From the NCBI GenBank assembly GCA_946628745.1, contig CAMOXA010000067.1, positions 1 through 7,588 on the forward strand: DNA of 7,588 nt. The letters are read 5' to 3'. Shown here in pieces: positions 1-5,898 of the stretch. The stretch is from an uncultured Verrucomicrobiota bacterium. GTDB taxonomy: Bacteria; Verrucomicrobiota; Kiritimatiellia; RFP12; UBA1067. How positions within the stretch are numbered: position 1 is the stretch's first letter; each line of letters opens with the position of its first letter. The translations under genes and the position numbers were made by a program. The notes below the pieces were generated by a model. The model was not told the DNA's origin. It worked only from the letters and a program-made list of their open reading frames with translations, and searched no databases.

Positions 1-1149
1 GAGGAGATGCGCGGCCCGGTGCCGGAGATCGATACGACCGCGTTCGTGCCTGAAGCGCGCATCGATACGTCGGCCGTAGTGTCCGCAGCCGAAGAGCCTC
101 CGGACGCCCGTCCGGAGCCGGACCCGTTCGTGCCCGCCAAGGAAGTGATGGAAGCCGTCGACGTCAAGGTTGTAGAGAGCGAGAAGGCCGCGGTCCGCGG
201 ACTTCTGGACGTCAAGAACGCCAAGGAGCTCGTCGACTTTGTCGGCATAGGCGCGAGTTCCGCCCAGGCAGGAGAGTGGACTTATTTCAAAGTCGCAATC
301 GCGCCCCGGCCGGATTTGAAGACAGTGCCGAAGGATGTCGTCATATTGATGGATGCGTCCGGCTCGATAGCCAACGACCGCCTCAAAAGCTGCCGCGAGG
401 CGGCGCGGGAGATTCTCAGAACATGCATGAACACCGGCGATCGCTTCAATCTGGTGGCGTTTCGCGACGAGTTTGAATACGCCTTCAAGACTTGGCAGAA
501 CTGCGACGCCGCGGCCTACGAGGCGGCGGAAAGCTGGATGTCCGGTCTGGCGGCGCATGGCCGCACCGACGTGTTCTCGACGATAGCGTCCGTATTGAAA
601 CTGCCGCGCGATCCGGCGCGCCCGCTCATAGCGCTGGTCGTCACCGACGGCGACGCCAACGAAGGCGTCAGGCAGACTTCGCAGATTCTTTCAAAGTTCA
701 CCGAGCTAAACGACGGACTCGTCTCGGTCTACATGTACGGCGTCAAGCAGAGCGCGAACCGCGAACTTATCGACGTGCTGACGCACGGCAACCGCGGCGA
801 AAGTTTCATCTACGAAGGCAATCGCAAGTACGCAGGCAAGCGCATCGGCGAGCTGAGCGAACGTTTCCGCGACCCGGTTCTCACAGACTTGCGCGTCGTA
901 TTCACCGCGGGCTCTCGCGCCGAGACGTTCCCGGGAAGGCTCAAGAATCTCTATCGCGGCGAGTTTCTCGAGATTTTCGGGCGCGTGCCGGCGGGCGTCC
1001 GGGAGGTCGCTTTCTCGCTGAAGGGCTTGAACGGCGACACGGCGTACGAGGGATTCTTTCGCGTCAGCCTTTCCGGCGCGGCTTTCGACAAAGGCCTCCC
1101 CGCGGCTTGGACAAGCGAGCGCGCCATCGACTTGAAGTTGCGTCCGTAA
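1..1149 (+). CDS. VWA-domain protein, 5' end missing
   Basis: The reading frame is open to the first base (GAG GAG before the ATG at 7), and that GAGGAG touches the ATG too closely to act as a ribosome binding site, so the true start probably lies upstream. Counting from the ATG at 7, residues 1-60 are rich in Pro, Glu and Ala and begin with two 11-residue units (EIDTTAFVPEA, RIDTSAVVSAA), which look like an extended linker. A von Willebrand A domain follows at about 110-290. It has a complete MIDAS metal site: DASGS at 116-120, Thr187 in GRTD and Asp214 in VTDGD. The last 90 residues look like a small beta domain of the kind that follows VWA in inter-alpha-trypsin-like bacterial proteins. 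The family binds protein partners through a divalent metal; the partner is unknown. A membrane anchor or signal may lie upstream. The VWA call is firm; the role is not known. Confidence 0.9.
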   Translation, partial: EEMRGPVPEIDTTAFVPEARIDTSAVVSAAEEPPDARPEPDPFVPAKEVMEAVDVKVVESEKAAVRGLLDVKNAKELVDFVGIGASSAQAGEWTYFKVAIAPRPDLKTVPKDVVILMDASGSIANDRLKSCREAAREILRTCMNTGDRFNLVAFRDEFEYAFKTWQNCDAAAYEAAESWMSGLAAHGRTDVFSTIASVLKLPRDPARPLIALVVTDGDANEGVRQTSQILSKFTELNDGLVSVYMYGVKQSANRELIDVLTHGNRGESFIYEGNRKYAGKRIGELSERFRDPVLTDLRVVFTAGSRAETFPGRLKNLYRGEFLEIFGRVPAGVREVAFSLKGLNGDTAYEGFFRVSLSGAAFDKGLPAAWTSERAIDLKLRP

Positions 1150-1167
1150 TCTCCCCCGTTTTCGGGA

Positions 1168-1196
1168 TTGCGCCGCGGACTCTCTTTTTGTAAAAT
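1168..1196 (+). promoter_or_regulatory. Probable sigma70-type promoter for the GH97 gene
   Basis: TTGCGC (1168-1173) lies exactly 17 bases before TAAAAT (1191-1196). The -10 matches the TATAAT consensus at 5 of 6 positions and the -35 at 3 of 6. Transcription would begin near 1203 and leave a leader of about 23 bases ending in the strong ribosome binding site. It is the only AT-rich stretch between the VWA gene and the GH97 gene. A TTGCGC/GCGCAA inverted pair (1168-1173 and 1201-1206) flanks the -10. Assigned by eye from consensus and spacing. Confidence 0.5.
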
Positions 1197-1213
1197 ATCT
1201 GCGCAACTGTAAA

Positions 1214-1220
1214 AAGGAGG
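1214..1220 (+). promoter_or_regulatory. Strong Shine-Dalgarno of the GH97 gene
   Basis: AAGGAGG is a full anti-16S match, 5 bases before the ATG at 1226. It fixes that start even though the resulting signal sequence is unusually short. Confidence 0.85.
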
Positions 1221-1225
1221 ACTTT

Positions 1226-2884
1226 ATGATTGGTGCGATTCTTCTGGCGGCGATCGCCGTGACGGGGCCTGACGGCGAGAAGGTGTGCGAGGTCACTCCG
1301 CCGGACTTCGGCGAAGGCGCGGTGATTGAAACGACAAATCTTACCGGCGCCGTCGCCTGGCGCATACGCTTCACGGGCGAAGGCGCGCGTACGTTGGAGA
1401 AAGAAGAGTGGCTGTTCGATTTCGGCGGCGACTATCGCTGCTGGCCCGTCAGCCACGCCCAGGGCGAGTATGTGCCGCGCACGCTTTCGACGATAGCGGG
1501 CATGCCGCCCATGCCTAAATTCGCGCCGGTCGCGGCAGGCATAGGCGAGATGCACAATTACGCGCGCTCTTACCCCGGCACGTCGGAAAGTCCGCTTGTC
1601 GTGGAGGGCCCCGGCTGGACGGCCGCCATAGGGGACGCCGGCGTGCTCGACTATGCGCGCATCCGCTTCGCCTCGGGCGGACGTCCCGGCCAGCTGAAAA
1701 CCGTACTGGAGGGTCCGGCGGAGGTTTCGTGCCCGGCTGCGACGCCTTGGCGCTACATCCATGTCGCCCGCAGCTGCGTCGAGCTGGCGAACCGCCAGCA
1801 GGCCGTAATGGACGCTCTCTCGGAGCCGTCCAGGATCGCCGACACGAGCTGGATAAAACCCGGCAAGGTGCTGCGCGTCGCCGCGCTCACGACGGCATGC
1901 GGCAAGGCCGCCGTCGATTTCGTCAAGCGCAACAACATGCAGTACATCGAATTGGATTGCGGCTGGTACGGCCAGGAACACACCGGCGACCCGCTCAAGC
2001 CGGGCCTCGCGCCGGAGCGCGTCGCGCGCGGCGACGTCTTCGACCTTTTCGAGATTCTCGATTACGCCAAATCGCGCGATGTCGGCGTGATTCTCTACGT
2101 CAACCGCGAGCCCCTCAAGAAAAACCGCGACGCGATACTCGACCGGCTCGCCGCATGGGGAGTCAAGGGCGTCAAGTACGGCTTCGTCAACGTCGGCGAC
2201 CAGAAGTGGCGCAGGTGGGTGACCGACGCGATAGACGCCGCCGCAAAACGCAGGCTCATGGTCGATATACACGACGAGTACCGGCTCGCCGGCATACAGC
2301 GGACGTATCCGAACGTGATGACCGTCGAAGGGATACGCGGCAACGAGGAGATGCCGCCCGCGCCGCACAATGCGGCCCTGCCTTTCACCCGCTATCTGGA
2401 CGGGCCCGGCGACTACACCCCGTGCTGGAACGTCTCGCGCATAAAGAACACCCTCGCGCACCAGCTCGCCATGCCGTGCGTCTACACGAGCGGGTGGCAG
2501 TTCCTGTTCTGGTACCAGCGCCCGGACCAGATTCCCGAGGCGGATCCCGCGCTCGATTTCTGGCGCGAGATACCCTGCGAGTTCGACGAGACGCGGTTTC
2601 TCGACGGCAGGATAGGCGAGTATGCCGTCGTCGCACGGAGGTCGGGCGACAAGTGGTTCGTCGGCTGTCTCAATGCGCTCAGGCGCCGTGAGTTCAATAT
2701 TCCGCTCGCGTTTGCCGGCGAGGGGAGATTTGTCGTCAGGGTGTTTCGCGACGCCGACCCGGACGATGCGCGGCCGCGAGCGCCTGTCGCCTGCGAGAAG
2801 CGGCAGTTGCTGGCGTCCGGGTCGCTCGCAGTCGCCGCTGCCGCGAACGGCGGCTGGGCGGCAATCATCGAACCAATCGAGTAG
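1226..2884 (+). CDS. GH97 family glycosidase, inverting (SusB-like) active site
   Basis: A 552-residue protein recognisable as glycoside hydrolase family 97 (alpha-glucosidases and alpha-galactosidases). A short hydrophobic start (residues 2-12) precedes an N-terminal beta-sandwich to about 210, a TIM barrel at about 215-440 and a C-terminal beta-sandwich. Barrel landmarks are ELDCGWYG (242-249), GVKGVKYGF (312-320), RTYPN, EGIRGNE (368-374) and PFTR...GDYTP (386-399). Glu374 aligns with the catalytic acid of the family. Gly319, exactly 55 residues earlier, sits where retaining GH97 enzymes have their nucleophile Asp, and Glu295 in YVNRE fits the general base of inverting enzymes. An alpha-glucosidase-like inverting activity is therefore favoured, but substrate is inferred. 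At 552 residues it is shorter than the usual 620-720, mostly in the N-terminal domain. A strong AAGGAGG fixes the start. It has its own probable promoter and no visible SusC/SusD partner here. Export is likely but the signal peptide is atypical. Confidence 0.9.
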   Translation: MIGAILLAAIAVTGPDGEKVCEVTPPDFGEGAVIETTNLTGAVAWRIRFTGEGARTLEKEEWLFDFGGDYRCWPVSHAQGEYVPRTLSTIAGMPPMPKFAPVAAGIGEMHNYARSYPGTSESPLVVEGPGWTAAIGDAGVLDYARIRFASGGRPGQLKTVLEGPAEVSCPAATPWRYIHVARSCVELANRQQAVMDALSEPSRIADTSWIKPGKVLRVAALTTACGKAAVDFVKRNNMQYIELDCGWYGQEHTGDPLKPGLAPERVARGDVFDLFEILDYAKSRDVGVILYVNREPLKKNRDAILDRLAAWGVKGVKYGFVNVGDQKWRRWVTDAIDAAAKRRLMVDIHDEYRLAGIQRTYPNVMTVEGIRGNEEMPPAPHNAALPFTRYLDGPGDYTPCWNVSRIKNTLAHQLAMPCVYTSGWQFLFWYQRPDQIPEADPALDFWREIPCEFDETRFLDGRIGEYAVVARRSGDKWFVGCLNALRRREFNIPLAFAGEGRFVVRVFRDADPDDARPRAPVACEKRQLLASGSLAVAAAANGGWAAIIEPIE

Positions 2885-2907
2885 CCTTCGACCTGCCATG
2901 CGCGGTG

Positions 2908-2931
2908 CCGGCGATGCCTTGCCGCCGCCGG
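2908..2931 (+). other. Weak stem-loop after the GH97 gene
   Basis: CCGGCG (2908-2913) can pair with CGCCGG (2926-2931) around a 12-base loop, 24 bases after the GH97 stop. No T-tract follows, so it is not a standard intrinsic terminator. In such GC-rich DNA a 6-bp stem can arise by chance. Confidence 0.2.
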
Positions 2932-2945
2932 ACGGCCGCCGGACG
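2924..2945. repeat. Perfect 11-bp tandem duplication
   Basis: GCCGCCGGACG occurs twice back to back (2924-2934 and 2935-2945) in the spacer between the GH97 gene and manC, about 17 bases before the manC -35 element. It lies outside coding sequence. Most likely a slippage duplication; a role as paired binding sites one helical turn apart cannot be excluded. Confidence 0.75.
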
Positions 2946-2961
2946 CCGTATCAAGGAGCGA

Positions 2962-2990
2962 TGGACTAGAAACGGGGAAAATGGTATACT
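2962..2990 (+). promoter_or_regulatory. Extended -10 promoter for manC and downstream genes
   Basis: TGGACT (2962-2967, 4 of 6 to TTGACA) stands exactly 17 bases before TATACT (2985-2990, 5 of 6 to TATAAT). The -10 is preceded by TGG, the TGn extended -10 element. The ATG of manC at 2999 starts only 8 bases past the -10, so transcription would begin within a few bases of the start codon, giving a leaderless or almost leaderless message. The downstream genes follow with gaps of 25 bases or less and probably share it. Confidence 0.65.
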
Positions 2991-2998
2991 ATCCGGCC

Positions 2999-4012
2999 AT
3001 GAGCGATTTTCATGCAGTGATATTGGCGGGCGGAAGCGGCGAACGCTTCTGGCCCCTGTCCACGCCGGAGCGTCCGAAGCAGTTCCTGAAGATATTCGGC
3101 GACAAGAGTCTCATAAGCGAGAGCGTTTCGCGTCTCGATGGCGTGGCGCGGCCGGAGGACGTGTTCGTCGTGACATCCGGCGCGCTGGTCGCGACGACGC
3201 GCCGCGAACTGCCGCAATTGCCGGCGCGCAATGTCGTGGGCGAACCGATGCGTCGCGACACAGGAGCTGCAGTCGCGCTGGGCGTTGGTGTGGCTGGCCG
3301 GGGGGACGATCCTGTAATAGGCTTTTTCCCGAGCGACCAGCTCGTGGGCAATCCGCGCAAGTTCCGCGCCGCGGTCAAGAAGGCGGTCGCGCTCGCGAAG
3401 AAGCGCGCGGCTATAGTCACGCTGGGCATCGAGCCGTCCTATCCGGCGACGGGGTACGGCTATGTGGACCCCAAGACGGGGCGCTTCGCCGAAAAGCCCG
3501 ACGAGAAGAAGGCCAAGGCGTATGTTAAGGCGGGCCGCCTGTGGAACGCCGGCATGTTCATCGCCCGCGCATCGATTTTCCGCGAGGCCGTCGCCGAATA
3601 CGCGCCGGTGCTTTCGACGCTTGCCGAAAAGGGGCTTCGCGCGTCGCGGTCGCTCGCGGACCTCTACGAGGGTCTGCCGCGGATATCATTCGATTTCGCA
3701 GTGATGGAGCCAGTTTCGCGCGGCGGCTCCAAGTCCGGTCTTTCCGTCGCCGTCGTACCGGGGGATTTCGGCTGGGACGATGTCGGTAGCTTCGCGGCGT
3801 TCGACACATACTTCCCTCACGACGAAAACGGCAACGTCCTCGAAGGGCGGTGCAATGTTGTGGAGTCCGGCGGCAACATATGCGTGGCGCGCGCGGCGGG
3901 TATATCGCTGCTGGGCGTCAGCAACTTAGTCGTCGTCACAACGCCGGATGCGGTGCTGGTGGCGGACAAGTCGAAGATCGGCGAAATGAAGAAGCTCTTT
4001 CGCAAAGGCTGA
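2999..4012 (+). CDS. manC: Mannose-1-phosphate guanylyltransferase
   Basis: Converts mannose-1-phosphate and GTP to GDP-mannose in the cytoplasm, the donor for mannose, fucose and related sugars in surface glycans. Residues 7-21 (VILAGGSGERFWPLS) are the nucleotidyltransferase signature binding GTP; FPSDQ (110-114) is the metal/nucleotide loop, usually PADH or PSDH; GYGYV, EKP, WNAGMF and GDFGWDDVGSF (255-265) follow in family order. At 337 residues it is the monofunctional form, lacking the C-terminal cupin isomerase domain of fused ManC/AlgA proteins. I chose the ATG at 2999 over the in-frame ATG at 2981, because 2981 lies inside the promoter spacer and adds MVYYPA ahead of the usual family start. 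No Shine-Dalgarno precedes 2999, consistent with leaderless translation. It heads a run with truA and mraY. The enzyme call is firm; the start is fairly sure. Confidence 0.93.
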   Translation: MSDFHAVILAGGSGERFWPLSTPERPKQFLKIFGDKSLISESVSRLDGVARPEDVFVVTSGALVATTRRELPQLPARNVVGEPMRRDTGAAVALGVGVAGRGDDPVIGFFPSDQLVGNPRKFRAAVKKAVALAKKRAAIVTLGIEPSYPATGYGYVDPKTGRFAEKPDEKKAKAYVKAGRLWNAGMFIARASIFREAVAEYAPVLSTLAEKGLRASRSLADLYEGLPRISFDFAVMEPVSRGGSKSGLSVAVVPGDFGWDDVGSFAAFDTYFPHDENGNVLEGRCNVVESGGNICVARAAGISLLGVSNLVVVTTPDAVLVADKSKIGEMKKLFRKG

Positions 4013-4027
4013 GGTCCGAGCGAGGGG

Positions 4028-4032
4028 AAGGA
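4028..4032 (+). promoter_or_regulatory. Ribosome binding site deciding the TTG start of truA
   Basis: AAGGA lies 5 bases before TTG at 4038, within the 25-base spacer after manC. There is no ATG or GTG in frame near the conserved RRKYKVVIAYDG start, so TTG is the best initiation codon. Confidence 0.65.
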
Positions 4033-4037
4033 TCGGT

Positions 4038-4793
4038 TTGAGGCGCAAGTACAAAGTTGTCATCGCCTACGACGGCACGGGGTATTCGGGCTGGCAGTAC
4101 CAGGAGAACGCGGTCGGGATTCAACAGGTCGTCGAGGAGGCGCTGGCGTATCTGGAAGGCGGCCCCGTGAGGATATTCGGCTCGTCGCGCACGGACGCCG
4201 GTGTGCACGCGAAGGGTTTCGTGGGGCACTTCCACCTGACAAAGCCGATACCGCCGCGCAATCTCGTCAGAGCCGCAAATTCGCGCCTGCCGGAATCCGT
4301 CCGCATACTCAAGGCATCGTACGCCCGGGAAGATTTCGACGCGAGGCTGTCGGCGAAAGGCAAGGAGTACCGCTACCAGCTCTACCAGGCCGACATAATG
4401 CCGCCGCATCTCGCGCCGTATTGGACGTTCTGCCACCGGCCGCTCGACATCGGCGCGATGCGCCGCGCGGCGTCGTATTTCGTCGGCCGTCACGATTTCA
4501 CGTCGTTCGCGGCAAATCCGAACAGGGTGCTGGAGAGCACGGTGCGAACCGTGTTCTCGTTCGACGTCAAGAAGTCCGCTCACCGCTATGTCTTCGTGGT
4601 GCGCGGCGACGGGTTTCTGTACAAGCAGGTCCGCTCGATGGTGGGCTTTCTGGTTTCGGTCGGCAAGGGCAACGAAAAGCCGGAGGCCGTGAAAGAGCTG
4701 CTTGACGCCGCCGCGCCACGCACGGCGAGAGTGGAGACTGCGCCGGGGCGCGGGCTGTTTCTGTGGAAGGTTTTCTACAAGGAGATTAAATAA
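4038..4793 (+). CDS. truA: tRNA pseudouridine(38-40) synthase TruA
   Basis: Converts uridines 38-40 in the anticodon arm of many tRNAs to pseudouridine. The 251-residue length is normal for the family. The start IAYDGTGYSGWQ (9-20) is characteristic. The catalytic Asp is Asp53 in SSRTDAGVHA (49-58). FLYKQVRSMVG and GLFLWKVFY near the C-terminus are the usual RNA-binding and closing motifs. Initiation is at a TTG with AAGGA 5 bases upstream. The gene starts 25 bases after manC, and its stop codon directly abuts the mraY start, so it is almost certainly co-transcribed with both. No active-site residue seems to be missing. Confidence 0.95.
   Translation: MRRKYKVVIAYDGTGYSGWQYQENAVGIQQVVEEALAYLEGGPVRIFGSSRTDAGVHAKGFVGHFHLTKPIPPRNLVRAANSRLPESVRILKASYAREDFDARLSAKGKEYRYQLYQADIMPPHLAPYWTFCHRPLDIGAMRRAASYFVGRHDFTSFAANPNRVLESTVRTVFSFDVKKSAHRYVFVVRGDGFLYKQVRSMVGFLVSVGKGNEKPEAVKELLDAAAPRTARVETAPGRGLFLWKVFYKEIK
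4779..4784 (+). promoter_or_regulatory. Shine-Dalgarno of mraY inside truA
   Basis: AAGGAG sits in the last codons of truA (encoding Lys-Glu), 9 bases before the mraY ATG. The stop and start are contiguous (TAA ATG), which suggests translational coupling. Confidence 0.75.
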
Positions 4794-5873
4794 ATGCTGT
4801 ATTATCTGTCGTCGAGTCTGATTCGTCTATGGGGACCGTTCCGTCTGCTCCAGTCGCACGCGCTCTTGCTCGCAGGCGGCGCGCTCACCGCCGCGCTTCT
4901 GGTGTGGGTGCTGCTGCCGAAGCTGTGGAACAGCCTGCCGCGCGACCGCGGCAAGGCGATATGCAAGGACCTCGGCGGCATGAAATCGGCAGGCAAGCCG
5001 ACAGGCGCCGGCTTCTGGGTCTCGCTTCTGGTTTTGCCGTCGATCTTGCTGTTCGCGCCGCTTACGCGGTGGGACGCTTTTGCCGTCGTCGCGATATACG
5101 CCGCGATGCTTTTCGGCTATCTGGACGACCGTGCCGCTGTGCCATGGGGCGAACTCAAGAAGGGACTGCTCGACGCGGTGTGCGCGGTCGCGATCGCGTA
5201 CTTTCTCGCGAAGGGGCACTCCACCGTCGTGTGGCTGCCGTTCCTGAAGGGCGAATGGGCGGTGCCGATGTGGCTCTACGTGCCGGGCGCCGCGTTCGTG
5301 CTGTGGTTCACGATGAATGCCACCAACTGTTCGGACGGCGTTGACGGACTCGCCGGAACGCTGACGGTGATCGCGCTGGTGATCCTCTCGGTAATGCTGT
5401 ACATCGTAGTGGGCTACAGGCCGGTCGCGAACTACTTCCTGATACCGGCGAGCCCGGAGGCGGCGCGCTGGGCGATTCTGCTCATGTCCGTCGCCGGCGG
5501 ATTCGGCGGATATCTCTGGTACAACGCCGAGCCGTCGAAAGTGCTGATGGGCGACGCAGGCAGCAGGTTCCTCGGCATCCTTCTCGGCGCGGCCACGCTG
5601 GTGACGGGCAATCCGTTTCTCGTTCTCGCGTTCGCGCCCGTTGTTCTGGTGAACGGTGGCGGCGGGCTCGCGAAGCTGGTTTTGCTGCGCCTGGCCAAGA
5701 AGTGCGGTTTCGACATCGGCGAAGGCAACGTGATAAGGCGGATACGCTTTCCGCTGCATGACCACTGCAAGAAGAATCTCGGCTGGTCGAACGCGCAGGT
5801 TCTTATGCGCTTTACGCTCCTGCAACTCGTGGTCATGCCCGTTCTTTTCGTGCTGCTGGTCAAGATACGCTGA
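4794..5873 (+). CDS. mraY: Divergent MraY (phospho-MurNAc-pentapeptide transferase)
   Basis: An integral membrane enzyme of 359 residues with about ten hydrophobic segments. MraY transfers phospho-MurNAc-pentapeptide from UDP to undecaprenyl phosphate, making lipid I for peptidoglycan. Motifs in order: KSAGKPTGAG (64-73) in place of the usual KAGTPTMGG; YLDD with Asp111-Asp112; NATNCSDGVDGLA (175-187); MGDAGSR with Asp254; and FPLHDH (319-324) followed by GWSNAQVLMRF. The catalytic aspartates are kept and the C-terminal segment is MraY-like rather than WecA-like. It departs from typical MraY in HDH for HHH, GSR for GSL, and the loss of the E..S..Q segment, replaced by NGGGGLAK. The gene abuts truA with its ribosome binding site inside that gene, and no mur, mrd or fts gene is next to it. 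A related sugar-phosphate transferase is the main alternative. Confidence 0.82.
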   Translation: MLYYLSSSLIRLWGPFRLLQSHALLLAGGALTAALLVWVLLPKLWNSLPRDRGKAICKDLGGMKSAGKPTGAGFWVSLLVLPSILLFAPLTRWDAFAVVAIYAAMLFGYLDDRAAVPWGELKKGLLDAVCAVAIAYFLAKGHSTVVWLPFLKGEWAVPMWLYVPGAAFVLWFTMNATNCSDGVDGLAGTLTVIALVILSVMLYIVVGYRPVANYFLIPASPEAARWAILLMSVAGGFGGYLWYNAEPSKVLMGDAGSRFLGILLGAATLVTGNPFLVLAFAPVVLVNGGGGLAKLVLLRLAKKCGFDIGEGNVIRRIRFPLHDHCKKNLGWSNAQVLMRFTLLQLVVMPVLFVLLVKIR

Positions 5874-5881
5874 ACACCGGT

Positions 5882-5894
5882 ATTGCGGAGCAAT
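5882..5894 (+). promoter_or_regulatory. Hairpin enclosing the sulfatase ribosome binding site
   Basis: ATTGC-GGA-GCAAT is a perfect 5-bp stem with a 3-base loop. The Shine-Dalgarno GGAG (5887-5890) occupies the loop and first stem base, 8 bases before the ATG at 5899. The dyad could tune translation of the sulfatase or be a short protein-binding palindrome. Stability is modest because 3 of the 5 pairs are A-T. Confidence 0.4.
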
Positions 5895-5898
5895 CGTC

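Noticed and set aside
1155..1166. CCCG-TTTT-CGGG stem-loop just after the VWA stop, as a terminator
   Set aside because: Only a 4-bp stem, and no T-tract follows directly (the nearest T run is about 18 bases on), so it is too weak to call.
492..1193. 233-codon plus-strand frame overlapping the VWA gene and running past its stop
   Set aside because: Strongly Arg-rich composition, no domain, and the overlapping frame carries a full MIDAS site.
1729..2691. 320-codon plus-strand frame within the GH97 gene
   Set aside because: Arg-rich off-frame translation in GC-rich DNA with no motif; the GH97 frame explains the region.
1064..2899. 611-codon open frame on the minus strand opposite the GH97 gene
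   Set aside because: It mirrors a long GC-rich gene, its product is rich in Arg, Ala and His with no recognisable motif, and it has no convincing ribosome binding site. The plus-strand GH97 motifs are unambiguous.
2981..2998. Alternative ATG of manC at 2981
   Set aside because: It lies in the promoter spacer ahead of the -10, so a transcript from that promoter would not include it. The added MVYYPA is not family-like and the nearest GGGGAA is only 1-2 bases from the codon.
5758..5898. 47-codon N-terminal extension of the sulfatase frame into mraY
   Set aside because: The extension is in a different frame within the conserved mraY end, is Arg/Ser/Cys-rich, and would bury the clear signal peptide that begins at 5899.
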